Assembly: GCA_034096865.1 (NCBI GenBank)
Contig: JAWQFJ010001812.1
Location: 321,612 to 385,611 of the forward strand
Length of the DNA stretch: 64,000 bases
Source: Theodoxus fluviatilis
Lineage: Eukaryota > Mollusca > Gastropoda > Cycloneritida > Neritidae
Direction of reading: 5' to 3'
A program made the translations under genes and the position numbers. Of the stretch, positions 1 through 11,581 are shown one piece after another; positions within the stretch are counted from its first letter, which is position 1; each line of letters starts with the position of its first letter. The notes beneath the pieces were generated by a model. That model worked only from the letters and a program-made list of their open reading frames with translations. It did not search any database and was not told where the DNA came from.

Positions 1-946
1 TCTGTGGCTAAAGATGCGATGGCTGGACGCAAAGGCTGTTTTGGTCATGAGGAACGGACGGGATGAGCCATACTGATCGTGCAGACATGGAAGTCATGAA
101 TGGAGTCGACCCATTACCGTCCGGGAAACCGCCACCAGCCGCCGACTGCCACTATGATGTCATAGGTCATTGAGAAGGTCACGCTTGTCGTCACCGTGAA
201 GCCTCGTGACAGGGAACCGTGGAGCTACGTCGTGGGTGGCGGGTCGCCCTGCATTGTCTGGGGCGTATCGCAAAGCTCCGGGAGGGCGGCTGACAGACAT
301 CGCTATTGATCCTGCCTGCGTGAGGGGCGGCAGGGGGAGAGGGAGGACTTAGGTAGGATGCGGGGATGCTTTATTTAGCCCCAATGCCCGTGGATGCTGG
401 GGTCGGGCGGGGCGGGTGGGCCCAGCAGGGCAGAGCTTGCTGGTGGAGGTGCCTTGTCCTATGTTCCACGCTCTGGCAGCAAGCAGGCTGTTGCCCCGTC
501 TTGCTGGGGTGTGTCTTGAAAGGCACCTTCCCTCCCCCGCCTCTCCCCCGTCCCTCTTTCTTCCCTCAGTCACGGATCGCCTTCCCGCCTACCCATCTCT
601 TTGAAGGCGGGCCCTGTCCCGTCATCCAACCCCCTGGAATTCATACTTAATCCTCCGGAATGGCTCTTCATTCATGCAGCCATGATAATCGATTTTCCTT
701 TCCAACGTAGCGAGAGGTGAAGACGGAGGAGTCTGTGGAGTCTGAGTGTGGGATTGAATTCTAAAGCCTGCATCTCAGCGGCTGCAAGGGCAGAACGTGA
801 GAGAAGTGGAAGAGCTCAGTGACTGTGTTCATCAGGCTGACTGGGGTGAGGGGTTTGTTCTGCTGTATTGTGGCAACAGTCAGCCAATGATGTGATGTGC
901 GTCAACCCAAGTTTTGTGTCAACAAATATAAATGGTTAGTTTTGCC

Positions 947-950
<4 letters not shown>

Positions 951-1033
<83 letters not shown>
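951..1033. repeat. (GT)n microsatellite
   Basis: This is about 41 uninterrupted GT dinucleotides. Short open frames of Val/Cys or Thr/His across it are repeat artefacts. Confidence 0.97.
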
Positions 1034-1034
<1 letters not shown>

Positions 1035-2894
1035 CTCGTTATTATGCTTTGGCAGGAAGTTGTAGATACTTCAACGCCCACCTCAAGCAAAATGACACTA
1101 TTAGTCTTTATTGCATTTTACTGATTGGAATGCAGTCCACAACTGATTCGCTCTTTATTTAATCACACTCGAAGGTTGAATGGCGTAGCAGGTATCGCAT
1201 GTTATTGGTTAGATTCTTCCCTTCTCTACTCCATGCATGGTCCATTTACCTAATGGGGTTTTCAAACACCAGGGGAATGGGGGATGTGTGTCGACTCCCG
1301 CAGGTCTGCTGTGTCTGCGAGCTGCTGAACACTGGATGCACACCCTCCCTTGGGCTGGACCGCACCCCAGCGTAGCTCCACGCCCCGACAGCTTCGTCTC
1401 TGATGCCGACACACTCCGCAGTTCTGTAGTCATAATCCACACGCCTCGGCTCTCCGGGGAAAACGCTCAGTGCCGCATCAACGCCGCGTTCCTACCTGCA
1501 CCTGATCAGTAGCTGCAGACCGTGTCAAAGGTCGACTGACGTCACAGCGGTGGCTGCTGAATCGAGTTGCACTTGCAGTTGCAGCCACCGCGTCGTGCCG
1601 CCGTGTGCCGATGCAGATAAGCAGGTGGAACACTGGAGCTCGTTGTGTAGAAAAGTTTCCACTCGCGATCGCACAACATACGCACAAGAAGCGATCCCCC
1701 GTGGAATTCAGAGGTAGCCTGGTATGCCTCTGGCTGCATGACTCACGCAGTGTCAGGCAGGCGCATTGAATTCGCCTTGAGTGGTGTGTCTTTCCGCTCT
1801 CCGCTAAAGAGAATAGAGACGATGAGTGAAAGGCCATTAGAAAATATATGTGAGTGCCTTTTAGGTTTATTGTTTTACTGCCCGCAGGGAGGTGTTCTTT
1901 GAGAATGTTATGTTATAAAGTTAAAGATAACTTGTTCATCGTTGGGAAATAAGTGCTCACGTTTCGTACAAAACGCTGCACTTAATCCAAGCTGTGCTGA
2001 ACTCTTTCACTTTATCTTCAGCCCCTTTCCTAGCACCATTACGGGCAGGTGACGAAAAGGTGATGTATCTTCACGCTTCTGAGAGAGAAGGGAGAGAGTG
2101 TAGACAGGAGGAAAATAACGAGGGGGTCGGTGGGGAGCTGCTCAGTAAATCAAGTCACCTTGAGAGAACCGCAGAGAGAAAGGATGCCTTCTGTCTTTCT
2201 AGAGCGGAGTTAGATGCCTGGACCTCACCGTCGATCTCGTGCTGCACCAGCGTGTAGTGCAGTTTGTAGCCTCTCTCCTTGTTGATGCGGGAAGGTAGAT
2301 GGCGCTGTGCCGACCTCAATGGTGCCCGGCTGCTAGCTGTTCCGGTCTGCCAGACCTGTTATTCTTGGCGCCGTGGACTTCACAGATGGTAGCAGACTTT
2401 CTACCTTGTCTTTTTTTTCTTCTTTCCTTCCCCTTCGCTCTTTCTGTGCGTGCTTCATCTAACAAGAGCTTATGGGAAGGCAGCGCGCAGAGGGCCCTGC
2501 ATGACGGCGTGCAACCCGATGGCGTTGACGTGTATGTACAAACAAAGCAGCGTCCCTGACGAAGGAGGAACGAGGTGATAATAGCGGATAAGGCACGCCA
2601 ATGAAGTTGCAATGGCAAGCTTGCATGACTTGTTCGTGTTGGAAGAGCAAACAGAGCACATGGTTTCATTACATTTCATGTCTCGAACGTACAGATAGTG
2701 GCGCATCTACACAGTTGAAAACTGGATGCGAAAGCCACGCCGCAGTCGAGAGGTGAAGACATGAGTGGTTTTGTTGTGTTGATGCCTATACATTGTATCT
2801 TGTTCTAAGAACGGCGCTTCGGTCTGCCTCGGCACTTCCGTGGGCTTCCTGATTCATTATCAGAGCAGTTAGGGCTGATTCATTCCTCCCTCCC

Positions 2895-3014
<120 letters not shown>

Positions 3015-4087
3015 ATTCACCCCCTCGAACGCACACACGCACATACACGGTGGTGCTCGAATCCATGCAGGATGCCTCGCTGCCTGGTTAACATGTTCAT
3101 GTCAGATGTCCACGTTATCCTGCTTCACGGCTTTATGGTTTTCACGCCTGCGAAAGCTGTTTACTCTTCCTTATACATGTTCACGTACAGTGGGCATCGC
3201 CTGGAAATCCCGACTCGGCAAGCGTTGATGTCAGTGTTTCCCAGTCCACCTCACTCTACATCCATCTACGTCCCCTCTGGGACGACAGCTGACACCGAGC
3301 TGGAGATAAACCTCCGGGTTCAGAACCTCACCAGGTGCTCGTTCCACAAATGTCTTTTGCATTTCCTCGGACGCACTGTTGCCGTTATCGGCCTCCCTCC
3401 CTTTTCGCAGTGACGGAAGACGTCGGAAGACGAGTTGATGCGAATGGCGAAGACATTAAAACCTATTTTGGAGAAGGCGGGTTGCACAAGAGTCGTTGTG
3501 CGGCGATTCCTCGATAAGAGCGAGGGTGCGAAGTGTGGAGTAAGGCAGGCAGGCTGGACCCCGTGCCGAGTGTGGAGGCCCCTAGGCGCTCGCCCTTGTT
3601 ATGATTGGCTCCCGAGGGAGTGCACTGCACCTCGCCACTCGTCTGGAGCTGTTTGTGCAGGCGTTCTACCAGCAAGGACGGAGACCTGCTTCACATTCTC
3701 CTTAAGTTTACTGGGCTGCCCCCCTCCCCTCTCCCCCCCTCTAGTTACTACTTCTAATACTAGTGATGGTATCCTGTTGCAAGTGTTAACACAGAGTGGT
3801 GTTTCAGATTTGAAGGCATGGAACGGTTTATGGCCTCCCATGAGTTTTTTTTTGTTGTAATCGGTTTGTTTTTGGTTTGTTTTATAAAGCAATTAAACAA
3901 TCGAGGAAATGCACGCTTCTGTTCGGAACACAATGTCCAATAATCAAATGTTGTTCCCTATAAGAAAAAGAGAGAGAGAGAAAAAGTATTTGACATCTGA
4001 CAGCATTAGTGAGTAAAGCCTATTGCCTCCACCTCCACATCTCCCCCCTCTCTGACTTGGAAGTGCCAAGTGTACGCCACATGTCCC

Positions 4088-4275
4088 CGTCCTTCCCCCA
4101 CCCCCCACCCTCTCTCTGCCTCCACACCCCCACCCTCTCTCTGCCTCCACCCCCCACCCTCTCTCTGCCTCCACACCCCCACCCTCTCTCTGCCTCCACC
4201 CCCCACCCTCTCTCTGCCTCCACCCCCCACCCTCTCTCTGCCTCCACCCACCACCCTCTCTCTGCCTCCACCTTC
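4088..4275. repeat. 23-bp pyrimidine-rich minisatellite
   Basis: About eight tandem copies of a C-rich unit built around CCCACCCTCTCTCTGCCTCC. The purine-rich opposite strand gives a Gly/Glu/Arg shadow frame that is not a gene. Confidence 0.9.
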
Positions 4276-4384
4276 CTCCTCTTCACCCCTCAACCCTCTC
4301 CTACTGAATGAACTCTGGTAACCAGACTCGCGTCTCCTCGCCCTCTCCCACATACATTACTCTTCTTCTAGGTGACAAAACCCA

Positions 4385-4850
4385 CCTACCTGAATACCCA
4401 TACTCCTACACCAAACACACCCAACCTCATGCCCATACCCCCACACCCCCACACCCATACCCCCACACCAAACACACCCAACCCCATGTCCATACCCCCA
4501 CACCCATACCCCCACACCAAACACTCCCAACCCCATGCCCATACCCCCACACCTAACACACCCAACCCCATGCCCATACCCCCACACCCATACCCCCACA
4601 CCAAACACATACAACCCCATGCCCATACCCCCACATCCATACCCCCACACCATACACATCCAACCTCATGCCCATACCCCCACACCATACACATCCAACC
4701 TCATGCCCATACCCCCACACCCATACCCCCACACCAAACACATACAACCCCATGCCCATACCCCCACATCCATACCCCCACACCATACACATCCAACCTC
4801 ATGCCCATACCCCCACATCCATACTCCTACACCAAACACACCCAACTCCC
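4385..4850. repeat. C/A-rich minisatellite (CCCATACCCCCACACC type)
   Basis: This is an irregular array about 470 bp long of a 24-25 bp unit containing ATGCCCATACCCCCACACC, with a higher-order arrangement of variants. It opens long Pro/Thr/His frames on the plus strand and Gly/Val/Trp frames on the minus strand. Both are low-complexity artefacts. Confidence 0.9.
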
Positions 4851-4986
4851 AGGTCGTCCTCTAGAGGCCGCCCCACACTCAAGTAACGCTTGGCATCGTC
4901 CTCCTAGCTTGAGTCAACTGTGGAGTCGCTCGGCCACTCGTCTGCATGCTTGCGTGTGTGTGCGCACGCGCGCGTGCGTGTATGAG

Positions 4987-4987
<1 letters not shown>

Positions 4988-5034
<47 letters not shown>
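4988..5034. repeat. (GA)n microsatellite
   Basis: About 23 GA units following a mixed CG/GT alternating stretch. Confidence 0.95.
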
Positions 5035-5035
<1 letters not shown>

Positions 5036-5965
5036 ACCAACTTGTAGTTTTTAGACCAACGCAGTCTCGTAGTCTTCATAACGTATGTGCCTGGCTAGAG
5101 TACATACACGCAATAATTTGGCTTTTACCCGACAAGAATAGACTTGGGGCGCATGTAGAAACTCTTCGCCGTCGACTGCTCCACACAGCAGGCCTGACAT
5201 CAAGGAAATCGAGTGCTAATAGTCACTTCAGCATGGGTACTTGCTTGCAGCATACTGGCATGGTGTGTTTGATAAATTGCAATCACTCGCTGTCACTCGA
5301 GACTTACCGCACTGCTAAAATGCTGTTTGTTGCTAATGCCGCACAAAGACTGAATAGCCGTCTGAGTTCACGGCCGCTTGCACTGCCACTAACACGTAAG
5401 GTGTCATCGAAGACTTTTGTAAATGCTCTTCTTCACTGACTTGGTTTGCTTGTTGAGTTGCAGTTTTGTCTGTTCTTTTTTGTGCTTTTTACCCAGTGGG
5501 TTTAAACGTATCTATGAGTAACAACCATACTTGTAAAATAGTTTCTGTGTAAAATGAATTGACGTTAATTTTAAGTTTATTTTGTTGCATATTGCAGTAT
5601 ATTTTAATCGCCTGGCGCTCTCTGTATTGTGTTAATGGTAACAAGTCTACGTCGTTGTCGACTGAGCCATGGATACCCAAAGGCCTGACGCTACTCTATG
5701 AATTTCTTTTCAAGCATGTGTTTGCATCCATCAGTCCATCTCTCATTGTGCTGAATATAATATCTGTGATTTGTGTCGCTCTCTCTCTGCCCCCCACTCT
5801 GGCCGCGTCCCTCTGCATGCAGTGTGTCCTGCAGCCCCTGCCATGGCCTGGGGGCTTGCTGTGCTGTGTTGCGCTGCACAGTGCAGTGCTGTGCTCTCCT
5901 ATGCAGTACTGTGCTGTTGCGCTGTCAGATAGCGAGACTCAGTGTTGTTCCTTTCCTGTTGACAG

Positions 5966-6066
5966 CCCCGGGCAGCCCGCCCCGTCACATCCGCGCCAAG
6001 GCCGCCAGCTCCACCACCATCGTGGTCTCCTGGGATGAGCCGGAAATCCCCAACGGCATCATCCAG
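5966..6066 (+). CDS. Lar: Lar exon: FN2, N-terminal half
   Basis: 101 nt, residues 1-34, entering in phase 1 and leaving in phase 0. The acceptor is TTTCCTGTTGACAG and the donor CAG|gtaggc. It encodes the first strands of a fibronectin type III domain beginning [20 protein letters not shown] and including the WDEPEIPNG core. The segment matches the second FN3 of LAR receptors (the SSAPRDVQAR-type start), so the Ig domains and FN1 are upstream of the window. Confidence 0.95.
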
Positions 6067-7701
6067 GTAGGCTGTGTAAGGAAGTGTGTGTGATTGGGGG
6101 TGTTGGGGGACTATGTTTTAGGATTTGGGATGTGGGTTAATGTTTTAAGGTCTTAGGCTAGTCTCAAGGGAAAATGTGTTGTGTTAGCATATATTTCACA
6201 TCTTTTTATATGATAGTATTATATTAACATTAGCCAAGAAAAAAATACAAACAGATGTTTTCTGGTTGCCATGGTTACAGAAAAAACAAGATGGCCGCCA
6301 GTGAAAACAACCCAACTTGTAACAATGATATCTCTAATTCTATCCAACACTGAAAAATGACATTTGCACCATTTCATTTGGACTGCAAAAGCATATGCAA
6401 TCAACCTAAAATTCTAAGTTGTTTGATAAATAAGAAATTCACTATATTTTTGTGCTTTTATTACTGTTTTCCCACCGTAATTAGAACACAAAAACCATCA
6501 AAAAACTAATCTATGCATCATCAGATCACTTTGAGACTGGTTAGTTGCATAATACAAACTAAAAATGGCAAGTGTGGAAAGTTTCTACTTGCTATATGTA
6601 AATATGTAGTCNNNCATTATAATACTCTGATCATCCAATGAAATTCATCCATAGAAAACTATAGGGATCGTTTCAAACATAAAACTGTGATGAAAATGGA
6701 GCAATTTGGTGAAAGAATTATGTTTCTATGATGAAAAATAGGGAAGTTATGAGTTACTGAATATTAATTAGGTCATCAGCTGATTTGACAGCACAAAAAA
6801 CTGTTTATACCATGCATAATAAATGACAATTTTCATCATTTTCCGCCACTTTGACAAGTTTATTGTTTACATCCATGCATAGCTGAGACTTTGTGGCGTC
6901 TAAAACTGGGGGTCCTCTCAAAACTCATAATTATGAGAAAATCATAATTTTTCAAGGTAGCCTAAGACCTTAATGCCCCTTACGTGTGCACTGTGTGCAC
7001 GAGTGATTATTTCCTACATGTGTCCGTTTTCTCGTGTTTGCTTTCTACTAATGAGATTCTCGGGGGGTTTTACGCAATGTAATGTGTGGGCTCGAACATG
7101 GATTGAGTACCGTCTCTCCTAGCGAACAATTACTTGCAACACATTACTTTTTTTACCCCTCGTTCTTTCTATGCAACGTAATGGACGATATCTGACAGAA
7201 ACCTTATTAGAGCGACCCGCAGACTTCCGATTCCCCAAGCAACTGCATGCAGTACAATGTCGAGTGCACAGGTCCTATTGGGAAACATGAAGGCATGTAC
7301 AGCTCTTGAAGGTTGTGGCGCTCCAAGTTAGGGTACCCCAGTGAAGTCCAGTCTCCATGGGCCTATATTGGGGCTCTGTGCAGGGAGGCTGGCGCCGGCA
7401 GGGAGCCAAGTTCCTCATTAGCGGCCTCCCCCTGCCTGCAGTGACCAATCTCCAGCAATTACTCTCATTCCCCCAGAGTTGCAGGCCCAGGGAAGGAGAA
7501 CTGGGAGTTAGAGAAAAGTAGGGTAACACTAACTTTCTGCCAGGGCTCTCTCCTCATCTCAATTAGTATCCCTGACTGCCGGCTGCTTCTGAAGATAAGC
7601 AGGTTGATAGGACTTGGGTATGTCTGTGTGTGTTTATGTGCATGTGTGTGTGCGCGCGCGCTTGCTTGCTTGCATGCATAATTGTGTGTGCGCGCGCGTG
7701 C

Positions 7702-7739
<38 letters not shown>

Positions 7740-8054
7740 GTTATGAACGTGAAATTTGCTATGCTAGTGGAATGTTATGTTGTTTCGTTTTGTTTTTTAA
7801 CAATGAAAAATCTAGAAGGGGTATGCATTGATTGATCTGAAATGAAACCCTCAAAACACATTAAAACCTTTTTCTAATTCTGTTTTCTCCGTCCAGTATA
7901 TAAAATAGAGCCACTGAAATGCGGCAGATAGGGACAGTAACTTCATAACGTCAACACAAGTCGAACTGTCACAGATTAATGAACATTAGTGTGACACACC
8001 GAAGGCAAAACTTAGACTTGAAGACAGACCAGAGGAACTGTGTCGATATTCCAG
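6067..8054 (+). other. Intron between the FN2 halves
   Basis: This 2.0 kb phase-0 intron carries a TTAA-flanked MITE (6149-6969, separate entry), three unresolved bases at 6612-6614, and a GT/GA simple repeat near 7690-7741. I see no coding signal in the remainder. Confidence 0.8.
6149..6969. mobile_element. MITE with 12-bp perfect inverted repeats and TTAA flanks
   Basis: The left end GGTCTTAGGCTA (6149-6160) and right end TAGCCTAAGACC (6958-6969) are perfect inverted repeats. Both are bordered by TTAA (6145-6148 and 6970-6973), as expected for a TTAA target-site duplication. The 821-bp AT-rich interior has no long open frame. TTAA duplication is characteristic of piggyBac-type (and some Kolobok-type) transposases, so this is probably a non-autonomous relative. 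The superfamily is an inference. Confidence 0.72.
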
Positions 8055-8253
8055 GGCTACAAGGTGTTCTACACGCTGAAGCCAGAGAAGCCCATCTTCA
8101 TGTGGGAGCAGCTGGAAGTGACCAACGACAACCGGTTGACCACCATCAGCGGCCTGGACCCCAACCGCACCTACACCATCAGCGTGCTGGCCTACTCCTC
8201 CATCGGGCAGGGCCCAATGTCCCACCCCATCCAGGTCTTGACCACCCAAGGAG
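8055..8253 (+). CDS. Lar: Lar exon: FN2, C-terminal half
   Basis: 199 nt, residues 35-100 plus one base, phase 0 to phase 1. It starts GYKVFYTLKPEKPIFMW and contains the NRTYTISVLAYSSIGQGP strand with the conserved Tyr of FN3 domains. It ends at TTQG with donor GGAG|gtatgc. The next constitutive exon begins at 14509, and two candidate microexons lie in the intron between. Confidence 0.96.
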
Positions 8254-10313
8254 GTATGCCTGCCCCTCGGTCAATTGCTTTGCTTGACCGCCCACCCACC
8301 CTCCTGCCCCCTGAAGAAACGGTGACCTTTGTTGCCCTTGCATGATAGTCTTGCCAGTCGGTTGGTCCATTGGTCGCTGATCGTTTGGGCCGTTGACCAG
8401 AAGGCGACTGAGCGGCTAAGTTGGTTGATGATGGATCTTGATGCATTTTGGACTTGATGTGTGGAGACCTTGTAGATGTCATGACGCATTTTGAAGTGCC
8501 TGTCTCGTGAAGTGCCTTGCCTTGCCGTGGTTTGCTTTCCGCGTTGAGAGCGCAGCGCTGCAAGCGACAGTCGCGCGTTTGGTTTGTCCTAGGCGACATG
8601 CGCAGTAGCGAGGCCGCCCTTCGGCCCTCTGCAAGAAGCCCCCAGTCCCCCCTTTTCAGTCGTCCTTTGGTCCAGTCGCATGCCTAGTGAGTCGTGAAGC
8701 ATGGTTTGTCCCGAGCCTTGAGTGAATTTTGTCCCGTGCATGACAATGAGTTGACGGGTAGAGAGTCGAACCACATGGGGCCTGTTGTCCTCCATTTGGA
8801 GAGAGAGTGGCAGTTCTTTGTTTGGTCTTTCCAATAGTGATGACAAAGGCCTGTCGGAATATTTTGACACGCCGTGAAATTTTAACTCATCTTGGCTATT
8901 TCCCTCGACACTTGAGAAAGTTATAAGGCGATGTTTACTCTCGAAAACAAAAACAACTCACTGCCCCAATGTGGTTCGACTTAGAGACTAGTTTGTTGGA
9001 ATGACTTAATAGTGATCTTAGATAAAACCCCTCTAGTGCTAGTTACACGGGAATAATGTATTGGATGGCATCAGATTCACTGCAAGAAGTTACTTACCTT
9101 TCACATTTTTGAGGTATGAAGTAGGTGCAAAAGTTATATTGCCTTCACTTTTGCAAGAGAATCAGTGTCGCTGTACGTTTTCATCATTTGTAGCTCAAGA
9201 AGAGGATTACTGCAAGTATTTTGCTAATTTTCCTGACATGTTAGAATAAATCTTGTCATAATCGTATCATACAATTGATCATTTATACAACTGTTCTCAC
9301 TAATCGCTGCATTGATTTTAATTAATGAGATGTTATGTTCTTCCATTGAAGTTTGTGTTCTGACTTGGAATGGTATTTGGCTGTTGTGTTGTTACTTGTT
9401 GGTTTCGTTTTGTTGTGAAGTGAGTAACCAGTTGATGCATTTCCTGTGCATTGTGGACTTGTCTTGGGAATGCCAGAGATGTGAATCTTGTGCATTATTC
9501 CGACAATGGAATGCCTTGCATAGTCCCCAGCAGGCGGTCGCTGCGTACCTTGCTCAGTGCCCACGGCAGGGGTACCTGTGGTCAGTCCATGGTCAGACGC
9601 TGTCTTCTCATCCTGCCTAGGGCGAAGTGAAGACCTCAGCCTGGAGACATTTTTAATTCTTAAAAACCTGCAAACAAACAAACAAAAAAACACCACATTA
9701 ACAAAACTCCCCATATTAATCTCAAAAGATTGTATGTGGATTTATTCTTTTGCAGTGTTTAAAAAACAAAAGTACCTTTGACAGAACCGTGTTGGCTTGA
9801 AGTGCATGCAGACAGGAATTCCTTTGAGAGACATCGGCGTAAATTCACTGGCACTGCTAAAGTTAAATGCATTGCTTAAAGTTCAGGTATCGACAACTCA
9901 TGAATTTGTGGTTATTTTGACCGTTGAAGCCAGCTTGAAGAGCCGTCGACTCGACTGTCCACTCGCACCCCTGCCACCGTCTGTAGCGTAGCTGCCCCCT
10001 CAGTCCAATGCCATGCGCTAGAAATCTGCTGTTGGTTGCGTCCAATCCCACCCAACCCTTACTCCCCCACCCATCACTTCATCCCCACTCCCCTCTCTTC
10101 TTCCCCTCCCTGTGGCTGGCAGGCATGTTGTCAGCATCTGTGCAACCCCCCCTCCCCCACCCAGAAACCTCCCCACACACCCCGCCCCTCTGTGCCGTGC
10201 AGTCCGTGCAGTGCAGTGCCCTGGTGCCGCTTGCAGGCCCCAAGGCCCACTATGCTAGTGTCTGTAGGCCGGAGGTGGCATTGTGGATGATTCCTACATG
10301 ACTGTACTTTCAG

Positions 10314-10340
10314 TCGCCTCCCATCGCCCCGTGTTTGACG
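10314..10340 (+). CDS. Lar: Candidate 27-nt alternative microexon between FN2 and FN3
   Basis: An acceptor (ACTGTACTTTCAG) and a strong donor (GACG|gtaagt) enclose exactly 27 nt. Inserted in the phase-1 junction between 8253 and 14509 it adds nine residues, VASHRPVFD, without a stop or frame change. Type IIa phosphatases are known for short, frame-preserving mini-exons in the ectodomain that tune ligand binding, although the vertebrate ones lie elsewhere. No expression evidence is available here. Confidence 0.45.
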
Positions 10341-11569
10341 GTAAGTGGGCGAGCGCGCGCGCACTAACAAAACGCAAGGTGCGTGACAATGCACATCTTG
10401 CGTGCAACCGGAAGAAGGTGGTAAACCCAAAAACCATTCTCGAGTCCTCCTCGACTTTCCTTTTTATCTGTCTATATGTATATATATTATATATATTACA
10501 TCGATATTGCTGGAAAGTTTTTATGCCAGTTATTACTCCTTTTTTTTCGGTTTTGACACACTGTATTCTTTAAGGTTTGATTGCATGCACTCTGCATCTT
10601 TGCATCGTTCTCTTGGCCGTGTCTCTGCAGGAGGCAGTTTGGTGTTGTTTTACCGACTTTCCCCAAACAACTGGTATGCCGCAAACTTGGCTGCTATCTC
10701 GATTGTCTGTCCTGTTGAGAACAGATTGCTTGCCTGTCTTTCTCTCCCTCTCTAAATGTGTTCCTTTGTACTCGAATCCAACTGCCAATGAGATATTTTT
10801 GCGCTGCTGCCTGTCAGATATGCGAATTAGACCGCATGATTTTTGCTATGCATTTTATGTGTGTATGCATATTTATTACATCGATGTGAATCATGAATGT
10901 TAATATGTCAACATGCTCGTCATGACTAGTACTACAGAGAGTAGTGGTCATATGATTTGCATTTCCCACGATTTAGGACTGCACATTTGCTCTGTGTAGT
11001 AGAATGAGGCCCACCCCTCATCAGACCTTTTTATCATTAGCCACGTACAAGAGCTGCACCCTTCTCCAAACCAGCAGTGCCATCTTTTCCCATTTGTGTC
11101 GGCTCTTTATGAGATCGCTTCAGTGTTTCCTCTCGACCTCTCATTCCCACATTATCATGTTCATTGAGTCACGTGGATCACGTTATGTATGAATTCATTT
11201 TGTGCCTAATGGAGAAGTCACTTAAATGCTTTATCCTCTTACCTCTTCCCAAAGTTTTTCACCTCACAAATGGAATCTTTTCTCACGTAACTGGCGTAGC
11301 GATTTCTGTAATGTTTGTAGCTGTTTGTTGTCAATATGCGCAATCAAGCGAATGCAGTCTCTAGGCAGCGAAAGACGCAAGGGCATAAGTGCGATGGCCA
11401 TATGTTGATCTCTGCCAACATACTGCCACATCTGCTGTAAGAACTAAGCGCAAGCGTTTCTTAGACAATGGCTGCAGCCCGTATGTCTGATAGTGGAATG
11501 TGTTTAACCACCCTTGTTGCCTTGCATTAACTCTGGATTTTTAATATTTCTTCCTTCCACACTCCACAG

Positions 11570-11581
11570 CGGGTTACCAAG
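11570..11581 (+). CDS. Lar: Candidate 12-nt alternative microexon between FN2 and FN3
   Basis: A good polypyrimidine tract and acceptor (TTCCTTCCACACTCCACAG) is followed by 12 nt and a consensus donor AAG|gtgaga. In phase 1 it would add AGYQ between FN2 and the VPYQP start of FN3. It is compatible with use alone or together with the 27-nt candidate. Twelve bases flanked by consensus sites can occur by chance in 6 kb, so this is tentative. Confidence 0.4.

Noticed and set aside
4372..5439. 355-codon open frame rich in Pro, Thr, His
   Set aside because: It is generated by the CCCATACCCCCACACC minisatellite and runs through a GA repeat; no homology or splice logic.
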